Part shown: in pieces, positions 51,801 to 63,882 of the stretch
Layout of the letters: every line of letters begins with the position of its first letter
Position numbering within the stretch: the stretch's first letter is position 1
NCBI GenBank assembly: GCA_963277665.1
Contig: OY728120.1
Coordinates: 424,024,138 to 424,088,137, forward strand
Direction of reading: 5' to 3'
Source: Viscum album
Taxonomy: Eukaryota; Streptophyta; Magnoliopsida; Santalales; Viscaceae
Length of the DNA: 64,000 nt
The notes under the pieces: model-generated
What the model was told of the DNA's origin: nothing
Databases searched by the model: none
What the model saw: only the letters and a program-made list of their open reading frames with translations
Position numbers and translations under genes: made by a program

Positions 51801-53285
51801 AATTTCTTTGAAACATAAATTTATGAAATGAATCTATATTAATTTGTGAGGTGTATATAATGAGCATTGAATTTTTATATCATGGAACTCATTATTTTAA
51901 TGATATTTAAATTGATATTTTATTTTATTCATTAATGGGGCTTATGATTGAAGAGTTAATAAAGTTGAGAAATATTTATGTTACAATCCCTTTTCTTTTG
52001 GGATTGTTTATGTTCATGGTTCATTTAGATGAAATTAGATACTCTTATTTCCTTAAAACACCTTTCATATTTTTCAATTGGGTATGAATATGTTTGTAAA
52101 TTTTTAATTCTATTTCCTCACTTATTAATTGAATAAACATCACTAATGAAATTTGTAAGAGTTATCGATCATGACTTTTTCTTTTAGATTTGGTATTTTT
52201 CTTTTCAATATCATTGTTTTCTATAAAAATAAAAAATATTTATTATATAAACATAATTAATTCCTTGAATCCATTTTACATTATATTTTTCATTCATTTG
52301 AAAGGTTTGAAAATGAAATTTATTAAGTTTTTCCAAATGGGTCACTTTTGACACACTTTTTAATTTTTTTTTAAAAGAGTGTTTATTTTAAACTATTATA
52401 AAATGAACGTATTTTTCAGCATCATGTCCTTTTTCCCTTGAAATTTCAGGAATATATTTCCCTATATTTTTTCAAAGAAAAATATTTCAGTAATATTATG
52501 TGAAATTTTATTTTTTAAATGCGATTTTAAAAATTAAAAGGATACTTTTCTCAAAAACATTTTAATGTTATTTCATTGGTATTTCCATTCATAAACATCA
52601 AAAAACGTGTTGTTAATTATGTTACAGGGGATAAATTTTATAATGATACAATAATCATTTTTTTCAAGTTGAATTATGATAATTTCAAGAGATTTTTATG
52701 GAACCTATTTCTATTGCATGGGTAAATCATGTTTCATATAAATTGTTATAGGACCCATTAATTTTATATGGATTAAATTTTTTTCAAAGATATTGTAATG
52801 AAACAAGTTTATTTTTTATGGTGTAGTCATGATTAAACTATATTTTTACAGATCCCATTTTTTATGAATGCGTAAATAATATTATGAAAGGAATAATGAA
52901 TTTTTTATAAGTTTTATGAGGAAATGTAAACTCTATATACATTATACATGTTGAGGATCAGGGATATTATATGAAATGTGTGTACCCAGATATCACTGGA
53001 TGAGCCTAACATAGATTTCATTATGGGTTTTCCTAGATAGCTTTCTAATGCATTGGGTAATGATTATGTTCTATAGTTAATTTTATTGGAAATCGAAAAT
53101 ATGATAATTCCATTTTCATGGGTCATGTAAAGATTCCATAAGGGTTATATGAAGATAATGTCCTAGGACACCAACACATTTTCATTATTCTTTCTAAGGG
53201 TTATAAATGTGTCCTTTGATAAAAATTTATATCACAAGGATCATCCTTTTTTATTTTGATGAATCCTTATTTTATGACACCATTA
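48882..53285 (+). repeat. LARD-2 right LTR (3' end missing)
   Basis: Starts TGTAACACCCTCTG and carries GTATACGACGAACAACACCGAGC, matching GTATATGACACACAACACCAAGC in the left LTR. Similarity to the left LTR runs to about 53285 (GGGTTATAAATGTGTCC region) and then stops; the following DNA leads into an inverted LTR fragment. Confidence 0.7.
50440..51050 (+). repeat. Four hairpin modules in right LARD-2 LTR
   Basis: Cores lie near 50451, 50639, 50834 and 51026, at intervals of 188, 195 and 192 bp. The fourth keeps the lead-in CATGCGTACGTACGACTTACCATCTCC almost as in LARD-1; the first keeps TTTACCACCTCGTGAA. Confidence 0.7.
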
Positions 53286-56230
53286 TTAGAGTGACCCCAT
53301 CCCTAGTAGCCCATATATGATGTCTTATTTATTAAATTATCATAAGATATAAGGAATCGCATCCCAAAGGACTAAATAGTTTATTAGACTAATTATAATA
53401 GATATATAATTGAGTATTACATTACATTTGATTAATGAAATTATAACATAATTTATTTTTTCAATATTAACATTATTCAATATAGTATATCATTGAATAT
53501 AACTCATTGTACACTTCATGGATTCTTGAGGAATGGAAAAAAGATAAGGGTGAGATCAAATTATTAGTAAGGTTTAAGTACAAGAGAATATATCATAAAT
53601 CAATAAATATTAATCAATATGGAATAGTGAATAACTGAACACATATGACATTTAATAATTGACATCATAATTATATAATACATAATCAGTGTTGAAAGTT
53701 AAATTACTTAAAACACAAGTAATTTAATCTATAAATTCTAATTGAAATGAATCCTGAGATAATATCATCATGAAAATATTACTAATTATAATTACTAAAT
53801 TTTTAGGAAACAAATTTTTTATTTATTTGAAATTGTGATTATAGGATTCATGATATATCTAACATAAATAATTTTCACAAGACATTTTAAACTATTTGTA
53901 AAACCTGTTTAATTATAACTTACTAACTTGACTCCTAAGACCTTATGATGCATCAAGGGGATATATAATACTTCCCCCCATCACTATAGGTCCCCAGAAT
54001 ACCACATATATCGAATAATTGATTTAATTCATGAAGAATGTTCCTTATCATCAAATATCCATATTGAGTTTAGAATACATATTTAACAAATATTATATAA
54101 ATATACAAACTACATTCAATGTAGAAAACCCAATATAAAAATGATATATGGTTTATGTAATTAACATATCCATGGTAAATTATATGGATATTTTGGGGTA
54201 ATGTAATATCTAATGATCACAAGAAAGTTAATATTTCAAGGGAAAGTTAATGACTATAAAAATGAAACAAGAAAGTGAATTTCAAAAATTGACTTGGTCA
54301 AAACGATCCTAAACCATCCATATAATTAATAAATAATGTATCAATAAAACATTTACCCATTGGATTATGAATAACAGTTTTTTATCATTTATGAATACAA
54401 ATCCCATAAAAATATCTTTAAAAGTATTCATGAAGAAAATGTGATTTTATTCTTTAAAAAATAAATTTTAAAACTATAAATATTACAAAACAATTGAAAA
54501 TAAATTTCATTTAAAATTATTTAATAAAATTATAAAGTAAGATCAAAAAAAATTTATGTGGCATGATGGTGGGAAATTTTTCATCCTGAATTACATATTA
54601 AAAAAATATTCCTTATACTTTTTCAATGAAATCTAATCATGTATTATTTTAAAAACTGCCTAAATTTTCCTTTCAAGAAAATTCTTAAAAAGTAAAAAAA
54701 TGTGATAAAATTACTTAAATAATACATTTTTAAGTGGTTTAAAATATTTTTAAAAATATTTATAGATAATATGGGTTTGATTGAAGATATATTTCTAACA
54801 GAAGAGAGAATTTAAGTTTGGTTTTTATTATAAACATTTTGTCAATATTTTTAAGTATCAACGAGAAGTAAAATTGAACTATTACATTAAAAATCATGAT
54901 TAACCATAGTAGAATAAAATTTAATGGTTTTATTAGTAAATGTTAAAATAATTTCATTTAACATAAATTCAAGAATAAGCAATATCGATTAGAATGAGAT
55001 TGTGAAATAAACACTTATAATGATCATACTGTTGAAGTGAGAAATTATCATTGAATCATTTATGTGTATATATAGTAAATACACATAAAATATGTAAATA
55101 AAAAAGAATATAATAAAAATTCATTTCACACATAATCATATATTATCAAATATGATGAATATTTAATATAACCTATTAGAATGAAATTGAGTTATGAACT
55201 TCTTTACCACATGGTAACTCTTATATCAAACCCCTGCTGAAGTAAGAATTAAAATGGAAACTCTAATTAACATTAATTGTTAAGGAATCATGGAATAACT
55301 TTTCAAAAAGTTTGTATATACACCATATTTGACAAATTAGGTGTATAATATTACAATATGACTCAATGAAGGGAAATTAAGATGAAGACCCTTACATCAC
55401 ACTTTATTTTGTTTAAATGTGAACTAAGATACTATAAAATGTTTTTAAGATTGTTAATAACACATTAAATAACTATATTAATATTTATAATATCATATGT
55501 TATCCTTTTATAACATCTCATCTCTTGTTCATTAATTATTATTCACTATTATCATCATTTCTGGTGTAAATTGCCTTATTTACTCATGCGTGTTTCGTCT
55601 TGAAAGATCTAGTTCTTGGGAATATTATATAGTTACATAATTTCTAGAATAATATACATAAAATAATTATCATATTAATACATCAACTATACTTTCAATA
55701 AAAATCATAAATTTATATTTTATAAATAATGTATGTTAAAATCTTGGAGACAGTAGGTCATATGTACAGATGAGTAACATTTCCATTTTTCAACGATCAT
55801 TATAGAAAGGATATAAGTAATATTTTGTATTTAAATATTTATCCTAATATGATAAATGAAATATTATTTATTTAAATATAATGATATAAATAATCCATCT
55901 GGTGTTGTGATGAAAAGAGATTTGTATCGATTCATAAAGGTGGTAGTCCACATATACACGAACAATGATATCATTTATCAGTGTAAGAGAAAAAAAATGA
56001 TATATTATATTCTAATAATGATAAATAAGTCATGAATATCATAATTATTTCATTTACATAACATATATTTGTCAACATTATCTTTATTATCTTCCATGTA
56101 ATGTGCCAGTGAAAGAAGAATGGCACTGCTTCGTGAGGAGGTAGTCCACTGAAAAATAAGTGATGTTATCTTATCCCCTATAGAATGGAATGAAAAAAGG
56201 TATATAAGATATAATGAATCTATAGTTATA
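53286..56230 (-). repeat. Inverted LTR fragment of the LARD family
   Basis: Minus-strand homology to LARD-2 LTRs. Clear matches are ATCGTTGAAAAATGGAAATGTTACTCAT (about 55800-55768, split by small changes) and the module cores. The left limit is uncertain: recognisable similarity fades below about 54350. The U3 part beyond 56230 is absent, so this is a partial copy placed tail-to-tail with the LARD-2 right LTR. Confidence 0.6.
55745..56160 (-). repeat. Three hairpin modules in inverted LTR fragment
   Basis: Minus-strand cores (GGACTACC or GACCTACTG) lie near 56142, 55944 and 55754, with intervals of 198 and 190 bp. The 56142 copy has GTGGACTACCTCCTCACGAAGC, close to the LARD-1 pattern. Confidence 0.7.
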
Positions 56231-56518
56231 ATTATTAGACACTAAACGAGGCTAATATTAACTATTAAAATATATAATATTCATGTGCTTTATTATTCAT
56301 AAACACCATTTTAGTACATTTTACACTTTGAACATCATTTCACATTATGATTGTAATTCTTACTTAAAATGCACTATTATGTGGTACATTTTTGAACATC
56401 ATTTAAAGTACCCAATGATTCATCTGATTTTAAGGACTTTAATTATCCATATTTTAATTTTATATTTTGAGAACTGTATATACACTTAAATATGAACATT
56501 GTTCATTCAGGAATCAAT
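56231..56518. other. A+T-rich spacer
   Basis: Short stretch between the inverted LARD fragment and the Athila-like LTR. No feature is seen; the 68-codon frame here looks random. Confidence 0.4.
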
Positions 56519-57986
56519 GTAGGATTCATAAAAAAAGATGGGGATATTTTATGATGAAAGGAAACAATTTTGGAGAAGTCAGATTGGACAGCAGCCCACT
56601 GATGAGACTATGGGACCCCAATTATGAACCAAATGAAGCCCAAATTTGGTGGTAGGCTATAAGACATACATGGAAACAAATAATTCTTCAAAATCCAGTG
56701 CTAATTCGGCCTCCATTGTGGTCATTTAGGCGGACCAAGTTAGAGATAATATTCTGGGCCAGATTCTGCGTCCCAGAAAAACAACCCACTAATATACTTA
56801 TATCTCCGAATATACAACTCCAAATGGGCCCAAATTTTACATAAGGTTATAAGACATCCGAGGATCAATTTTCTTCTTCTATGTCATACTCTGATTCATC
56901 CATCCATAAGGTCTTCCAAGTGCGTATGTTTGGTGGATGAAAGCTGTATGCCACCTCGGGTCAAGGGTGGAAAATCAACTCTGCCTCAACTTTCCACCCG
57001 CCTATGGCCTACTACAATTAATTGAGAAGACATGGAATATTGGAGGCTCGACCCAAGGGTTAAAAAATGCCTATTTAAGGCAGTGTTGGTGGAGGAGTTG
57101 AGGATCTTTTGAGCTTTCTTTCATTGTAATGTTATGATGCGGTTTTGTTGTCTCAAATTTGTCTTCCACATGTAAGTTGTTTTAATTCATCCTTGTTTCT
57201 TAATAAAAGTTTTTATTCTCTTATTATTCTGTTATACTCTTTATCACTTTGATACCGTCGGTTCAAGGTGTGAACTTGTTCATACCAAACCTTGTAAGAT
57301 TATCACACAACGGTGGATTGATTGTTATTTTATTTTGTTTTTTTTACTTCTCTATTTCTTCCTTCATGAGTCTACTTTCCGCTTCCATTGAAACCATAGA
57401 ATCAATGGAGGGATAACCCACTTATGGGTTGATCCAAGGGAGTAGCAAGGGGATTGATTGGATGTTATTTATCACCTCATTAATGTATAATCACTTCTTT
57501 AATTGAGATTTTTATTTGATGATTTTTAAACTCCATCGTCCTTGTTGAATTTAAGGCCACACGCTTCAAGTGCTAATACGGACCTTTACCTTGAAGGGCT
57601 CAAAACATTGATCCTTCAAGTGTATAAGTGATTAGTATTAAAGGGTTTAGGCATTAAACCAGTAAGTTATGATGTTGTTTTATCTTCTTAAATGAACCCA
57701 TCTCAAATATAATAAATTGTAATCATTGAAAAGGAAATACGTCCAATCCACCCCGAGTGATAACCTAGGATCAACTCATTATTTTATATTGAATTCACTT
57801 AAGTATCTTAGAGTTCCTTTAAAACCTTATAAAATCAACCCAATTTGGCCACTTAATATCCAAAAACAATCCATGTAATGTACATGTCTATAGGTTACTT
57901 CTTAGGTCTCTAAGGATTCGACAACCCAAGTTAAACTACAAGGACCGTCCTACCTTCTTCTCTTGGGTAAATTTGAGCGTGAATCA
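56519..57986 (+). repeat. 5' LTR of the Athila-like element
   Basis: The end is placed at GAGCGTGAATCA, just before AATTTTTGCGCC, the usual Athila junction. The start TGTAGGATTC at 56519 is inferred, since the second LTR is outside the window. Contents: two related phrases (AAATTTGGTGGTAGGCTATAAGACAT near 56643 and AAATTTTACATAAGGTTATAAGACAT near 56832), a TATTTAAG promoter at 57072, and a T-rich leader with AATAAAAG near 57204. It is clearly less A+T-rich than the DNA to its left. Confidence 0.65.
57072..57079 (+). promoter_or_regulatory. TATA-like box of Athila-like LTR
   Basis: TATTTAAG in TGCCTATTTAAGGCAGTG, about 550 bp into the LTR and ~900 bp before the primer site. Confidence 0.5.
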
Positions 57987-57990
57987 AATT

Positions 57991-58009
57991 TTTGCGCCAT
58001 TGATAGGGA
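57991..58009 (+). promoter_or_regulatory. Primer binding site, tRNA-Asp type (degraded)
   Basis: TTTGCGCCATTGATAGGGA matches TTGGCGCCGTTGCCGGGGA, the Asp-tRNA primer site used by Athila-type elements, with a few changes that fit loss of CG. It differs from the Met-type sites of the other elements here. Confidence 0.75.
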
Positions 58010-58112
58010 CCCAAGTAAGTCATCTAAACACCAATTATATTATCCCCCATTTCTTCTTTTCTCATGTAAATTCTCTTATCTTGTCCCTTTCTCATTTTTT
58101 TTCTTTTTGCGC

Positions 58113-59762
58113 ATGTCCACCTACACCCGCGATCAACCAAACCGTTTAGTTAGGGTGGATAGTTCTGGGTTTGGGGAGTCAAGTACACCAAGGGAACTCA
58201 TTAAATTAGATCCTAATCTTCCTAATACTCTAGATTCCAAAATTGATCCCATTTCAATGTAAGGTCTTCAAAGAAACCAACTAATAAACCTGGGTGGAAA
58301 CCAAAATGGAAACCCAAATGAGGCAGTCCCAAACTTGGGGAATGTAGTTGATCAAACCATGAATGACTACCTCACACCTTCATGGACCAATGCCCCCTCA
58401 TGCATTAGACACAATTCACTAGGATATTCCAACTACATATTTAACCCCCATGTCATAAACCACCTTCCCACATTCCATGGAACGGAGTCCGAGATGCCCT
58501 ACCCTCACATTAAGGAGTTCAATGACATTGTAGTAACCATGTGTCCCCCACATGAACTAGAATAATCTAAGATGCAGATATTTCATTTTTCATTAAACGA
58601 TCAAGCTAAAAATTGGATAAAAAATTTCAGACCATCATCCATAAATTCTTGGTACCAACTACAAAGAGAATTATACAAAAAGTACTTTCCCCACCACAAA
58701 ACAATTGCACTTAAAAAGAACATCCAATAATTTTTTGAAAAAGAGGGAGAGTCATTCTATGAAACATGGGAGAGGTTCAAAGACACTCTCAACATAGTTC
58801 CACACTATAGTTTTTCTATACCTGAACAAGTGAGAATTTTCTATGAAGGGTAGGTCCTGAGGAACAAACAATTCATTGACATGATGTGTAATGTAAAATT
58901 TAAAAACAAAGCCCCAAATGATGCTTACAAGTATCAAGAAATCCATTCTAAAAAAACCAATCATGGGGAACCGCACCGTATTCTGAAAATCCAAAAAGAA
59001 CTACTGGAATTGATACACTTAGAGAAGAGGAAATCCTTAGGGCTAAACTCGCAGCACTCTCTAGGAAGGTTGAAGAGATAGAACTTAGAAAAGTCCATGA
59101 AATCCAAACTGTAGACCTTGTTTTCACAATTTGTGACAAACATGACCATAAGACAGACAACTGCCCAACCATTCCATCCATCAAGGATTTTATTTTAAGA
59201 GGACACCCAGTGGATGTAAATGCCTTGAACATTCAAAAGACTCAATACCAAAACAACTTCAACCCAAGGTATAATGACCACCCAGGCTTCCGCTGGAAAG
59301 ATAACCAACAGCCTAGCCAACCACAGTGACAAAATCCTTACCCCCATTAGAACTACCAATCCCATAACGATATCCAAACCCAACCTATACAATACCAACG
59401 GCCATCGGTCCTTTTCAACAGACCATCCCACCTCCAAAATATCCCCCCTGGATAAACCAATCTTCTCAAGAACCAACCCAAACTGTTCCACAAAGCCTAC
59501 TAGAACAACTGTGAAAAAAATGGAAAGGATGAACTTAGATGTCTCTTCCCTTAAACAAGAACTTCAAACCATCAAAACTGGAAAGGCACCCATGCCTACT
59601 CAGGCAGTGCCATCCTCAACTTCAATGGGAGAGTCAAGTTGTACTCAAACAACTCATGAACAACTAAAGGCTGTGACTGTTTTAAGAATTGGGAAATCAA
59701 TTGAGAAAACTGAACAACTAATTCAAAACCCACATGAAGATTCAAACATGGATGAAAATTAA
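58113..59762 (+). pseudogene. Athila-like gag
   Basis: Starts MSTYTRDQPNRLVR at 58113 in a frame interrupted at 58260 and 58563 and again near 58728. The capsid domain is clear: HLPTFHGTESEMPYPHIKEF (58461-58520), then IFHFSLNDQAKNWIKNF, WYQLQRELYKKYFP and ESFYETWERFKDTL, the retrotransposon-gag fold that assembles virus-like particles. A frameshift near 59000 moves the reading to another frame (LRAKLAALSRKVEEIEL). That leads to a single zinc knuckle ICDKHDHKTDNC, whose first cysteine is replaced by phenylalanine. NNFNPRYNDHPGFRW follows, typical of the Athila gag tail. The last part, to 59762, includes QLKAVTVLRIGKSIE, matching the CKAVTLRSGK block. RNA binding is probably lost. Confidence 0.88.
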
Positions 59763-59914
59763 AATGAACTAAATGATAAAACTAAAAAATACTATAACAT
59801 TGTCAAAGAAACAACTCTTCAACAAACAACCCCACAACCTGCACAATTTTCTCAACGCATGAGGGGGAAAACCAAGCTAAATTGAGTGAAACATTAAGGT
59901 AAATCTTCTCACAA
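59763..59914 (+). other. Gag-protease linker of Athila-like element
   Basis: Stop-rich, with glutamine- and proline-rich fragments (TTPQPAQFSQRM). No domain is recognised, as is usual for this linker. Confidence 0.5.
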
Positions 59915-60550
59915 GTCAAGTTGAACATTCCCCTTCTCGATGCAATCCAAACCATACCTGCCTACTCAAAGTACCTTAAGGAATTTTTCACTTTTAAAAG
60001 AAACTTGTCACATAAAAACCAAGTCCTTTTGGCTGTTAATGTGAGTACAACCATTCAAGGGACCATTACCCCTATGTTGAAAGACTCGGGTTTCCCTTAC
60101 ATCAATGTTAAACTAGGAGAGAGAAAAGTTGTCATGGCCCTGTGTAACCTAGGTGCTACTGTCAATCTCATCCCTTATGTTGTGTACTGCCAGTTAGGAC
60201 TATAAGAACTCCAACCCACATCTATCACACTTCAACATGTTGATCGTAGCATTAGGGTTCCAAAGGGTATTTTAAAGGATGTTCTGGTAAAGGTTGAAAA
60301 CTTCATCTACCCTACTGACTTCATTGTCCTTGACAACTACAAAAACATAGGAAATAAGGAACAAACCCCAATCATCCTTGGTCGTCCCTTCCTTGCAACA
60401 ATCAACTCTATTATCCGTGTCCAAAATGGGAACATGACCATCACCTTTGGGAACATGAGTCTAGAATTGAACATCTATAATGAAATCTCACAAATAGGGG
60501 ATGATGAGATCATTCATGATGTAAACATGATAGGAAGTATTGATAATTAA
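59915..60550 (+). pseudogene. Athila-like aspartic protease
   Basis: LNIPLLDAIQTIPAYSKYLK precedes the catalytic loop ALCNLGATVNLIPY, which in active relatives reads ALLDLGASVNLLPY; the catalytic aspartate is asparagine here. After an in-frame TAA at 60203-60205 the same frame continues: SITLQHVDRSIRVPKGILKD, FIVLDNY, PIILGRPFLATINSIIRVQN and FGNMSLELNIYNE. All are standard blocks of this protease, which cuts the polyprotein. The reading ends at a TAA near 60548. Loss of the aspartate alone would inactivate it. Confidence 0.88.
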
Positions 60551-60784
60551 TCCATGGAACATCAGGGAATATTGATAAATGTTTAAGTCAGGATGAGATT
60601 GATTTCCTTTTTTCATATGAAGGAAGTTTATCTCCTTGGCTTGAATCATTTTCAAATTGCTCTTATGATGAAGTCATAGGTCCAACAATCAGTGAAACCT
60701 TTAAAGAAACCACTTTCATGGAGACCACTCAAAATTCCTTCCCTAAATCTGATCAAGCCAATCTAGTTTCTAAAACTTATACAT
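60551..60784 (+). other. Protease-RT linker of Athila-like element
   Basis: Weakly coding, with acidic and serine-rich fragments and several stops. It leads into the RT N-terminal extension. Confidence 0.45.
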
Positions 60785-62395
60785 GTGGGGAATCAATCCT
60801 ATATGAAACTCAAAAAAAATGAAATTAAACTTGATCCAATGTCCCAATATTCTGCTGAAATTCTGAACCAACATGATCATGAATTGAAGGAACTTCCCAC
60901 TACACTCATGTATGCTTTCCTAGGGGACAATAAAACACATCATATTGTCATTTATTCTTCTCTTGAAGCCAATCATGAGAGGATGCTTCTAGATGTACTT
61001 AGTAAACATAAGAAATCCAGTGGTTGGACCCTGTCTGATATTCCCAGGATTATCCCACCTATTGGGACTCATATAATTTTTTTGGAATCTGATTCAAAGC
61101 CATGTCATCAACCTCAATGGTGATTCAATCCTAATCTCATGGAGGTTGTAAGGAAATAACATCTGAAATTGTTAAAAGCTGGTATCATATATCCCATAGC
61201 TGAGAGTGAATGGGTGAGCCCAATCCAAGTGGTTCCAAAAAAGGATGGAATCACAGTGATAAAGAATGAGGATGGAGAGATTCTTCCAACAAGGGTGAGT
61301 AGTAGATGGAGGGTTTGCATTGACTATAGGAAGCTAAACTCATTCAACAAGAAGGACCATTTCCCCTTACCATTCATTGACCAAGTCCTTGAGAGAGTGG
61401 CAGGTCAGGCCTTCTACTATTTCATAGATGGGTACTCAGGGTATAATCAAATTGTGGTCTCCCTAGAGGATCAAGGGAAGAATACATTCACCTGTCTATT
61501 CAGCACCTTTTCCTTCAAATTCATGCCATTTGGATTATGAAATGCCCTTGTATGCTTCCAGTGGTGCATGATGGGAATATTCTCAGACATGGTAGGGGAT
61601 TTTCTAGAGGACTTCATGGATGAAATCTCTGTGTTTGGGGATACATTTGAGGGATGTCTGCAGAATGTGGAGAGAGTCATGTCAATATGTGAAGAAACGT
61701 ATCTTGTCCAAAATTGGGAAAAATGTCATTTCATGGTTAAAGAGGGAGTAGTTCTAGGCCATCTTGTCTCAGGTAGGGGGATTGAATTTGATAAAGCCAA
61801 GGTTGACATCATTCGACACCTTCCATCCCCCAAAACTGTCAAGGATGTGAGGTATTTCCTAGGACATGCTGGTTTCTATAGAAGATTCATCAAGGACTTT
61901 AGTTCAATATCCCATCCCCTTTGTGCTCTCATAGTAAAGTATGCCCCATTTTTTTGGACAGAAAGCTACGAGGGTTCATTCTCAACCCTCTAATTCTCTC
62001 TCACCTCTCCTCCCATTATGAAATCTCCAAATTGGAACCTTCCTTTCGAACTTATGTGTTATGAAAGGGACTTTGCTGTAGGAACTGTGTTAGGACAACG
62101 TTGTGATAAAACTCCTTATGTCATTGCTTAAGAAATAAAATCCTTAAATGATGCCCAAATCAACTACACCACCATTGAGAAGGAGTTACTTGCTATTGTG
62201 TTTACCTTAGAGAAGTTTAGGTCCTACCTCTTAGTATCCCCCATCTCTGTGTTCACTAACCATTCTGCACTAAAATACCTCTTCCAAAAACAAATTCTAA
62301 GGCAAGACTGATTAGGTGGGTCCTTCTCTTATAAGAATTTGACCTCACAATCAAGGAAAAAATGGGAATTGAAAATGTTGTAGCTGATCACCACT
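60785..62395 (+). pseudogene. Athila-like reverse transcriptase and RNase H
   Basis: RT begins with SSGWTLSDIPRIIPPIGTH (61015-61070). It passes KLLKAGIIYPIAESEWVSPI and WRVCIDYRKLNSFNKKDHFP, then GYSGYNQIVV and FKFMPFGL. An in-frame TGA at 61538 follows. The polymerase box reads FMDEISVFGD, against FMDDFSVFG in active relatives, so one catalytic aspartate is glutamate. NWEKCHFMVKEGVVLGHLVS and FLGHAGFYRRFIKDFS complete RT. RNase H has FELMCYERDFAVGTVLGQR, where the catalytic D of the usual DASD is partly lost, then NYTTIEKELLAIVFTLEKFR and FTNHSALKYLF (usual TDHAAL), ending ENVVADHHSR after a frameshift near 62310. Stops lie at 61121, 61538 and 61991. It would copy RNA into DNA; this copy cannot. 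Confidence 0.92.
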
Positions 62396-63882
62396 CTAGG
62401 ATGGAATTCAAAGACAACTCAAATCACCTTTATGTGTCTGATTCATTTCCTGATGAACACCTATACTCTGTGAGTGACTGCCCTTGGTATGCCAACATAG
62501 CCAATTTCTTTGTTATAAGAGTCATTCCAAAATTATTAGGGACTCATGCTCAAAGGAAATTCGTTTCTAATGTTAGACACTATGTGTTTGATGATCCATA
62601 CCTCTATAAGTTCTTCCCTAACCAAGTAATTAAGAGGTGTGTTCCAGAATCTGAACAAGATTCCATCCTTAAATTCTGTCATAGTGAGGCATGTGCAGGC
62701 CATGTTTCCTCTAAGAAAACATCTTCTAAGATTCTTCAATGTGGTCTCTTCTGGACCACCCTCTCAAGGGACTCCTACACTTTTTGTCAAAGTTATCCTA
62801 GGTGTCAACAAGTAGGGTCCATCACAAAAAGGAATCAAATACCACTCACTCCTATCTTAGTGGTTGAAATATTTGACTGTTGAGGAATTGATTTCATGGG
62901 TCCCTTCCCAAACTCTAGGGGATTCCTCTAAATACTCTTAGCTATTGATTATGTCTCAAAATGGGTTGCTTCCATTCCCACTATGTACAATGATCATAAA
63001 GTTGTGATTTGATTTCTGAAAGAGAACATATCTTCCAAATTTGGAATTCCAAGGGCTATAATCAGTGATGGAGGAACCCATTTCTATAACCACCCATTCT
63101 CTCCACTCAAGTCTAAGTATGGTATTTCTCATAATGTTTCCACTGCGTACCACCCACAGAAAAATGGTCAAGCTGAGTTAGCCAATCGTGAAATCAAACC
63201 AATTTTTGAGAAAACTGTCAATCCTTCTAGGAAAGTTTGGACCTAGAAACTCTTGTATTCTCTTTGGGAATATCTTATAACATTAAAAACCATCCTAGTA
63301 ATGTGACCATATAATTTTGTTTATGGAAAAGTATGCCACTTACATGTTGAAATTGAGCATATGGCCTTTTGGGCAATTAAGAAAATGGATTATGACCTCT
63401 CATTTGCCAGAACAAAAAGGAAATTAGATCTCAATGAACTCGAGGAACTAAGGATGGAGGCTTATGAAAATTCAAGGATCAATAAATCTAGAGTTCAAGC
63501 CTAATAATCTAGGAAGATCATGGTCAAACATTTTGAACCAGGAAAAATTGTGCTCTTGTATAGTTCAAAACATCATTTACACCCGGGAAAGTTAAGGTCT
63601 AGATGGTCAGGACCTTTCATAGTGCATCATGTGTACCCCCATGGGGTAGTAGAGATTCAAGATCCCACAAGTGGTCACATTTTCAAGGTCAATGGTCAAA
63701 GGTTAAAACCATTCATTGAATCATTCGATAAACAGGAAATAGATTTTGAGTTAATTGAGCCAATCTATGAACCGGAAAAAAATGATAGATTTAGGATCCA
63801 TGTAGGGCTAATGACATTAAAAAAAGTGCTACGTGAGAGGAAACCCATGGTTTTCAATTTTCTTATCATTTTTTTCTTTTAA
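62396..63882 (+). pseudogene. Athila-like integrase
   Basis: The N-terminal zinc region is CHSEACAGHVSSKKTSSKIL (62678-62737) with FCQSYPRCQ. The catalytic core has all three acidic residues: GIDFMGPFP (62885), [10 protein letters not shown] (63058) and [12 protein letters not shown] (63163, E). VYGKVCHLHVEIEHMAFWAI and LDLNELEELRMEAYENSRI follow. The C-terminal domain is open from 63520 to 63882, with FEPGKIVLLYSSK, LRSRWSGPFIVHHVYPHGVV and IFKVNGQRLKPF. Stops at 62881 (TGA) and at six or more later points prevent expression. Integrase joins the cDNA to host DNA. It follows RNase H in the usual Ty3 order. Confidence 0.92.

Larger units (their letters stand above)
42754..53285 (+). mobile_element. 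LARD-2: old member of the LARD-1 family
   Basis: Two LTR-sized repeats (42754 to about 47540, and 48882 to about 53285) flank ~1.3 kb of internal DNA with no coding motif. The family link is shown by shared landmarks in the same order as LARD-1: an ACAACACCnAGC U3 motif, a TTATAAAAGG promoter after a CT-rich run, hairpin modules, CAATGCATTAGGTAA, TTACTGAGAATT, and GTGGAAACCTAG…TTTTACGATGTGGGTTT before the purine tract. Sequence divergence between its LTRs and from LARD-1 is large. The right LTR lacks roughly the last 0.4 kb. Confidence 0.8.

Noticed and set aside
58948..59491. Several 60- to 98-residue minus-strand frames over the Athila-like gag.
   Set aside because: They are shadows of the plus-strand gag, which carries the recognisable capsid and knuckle motifs.
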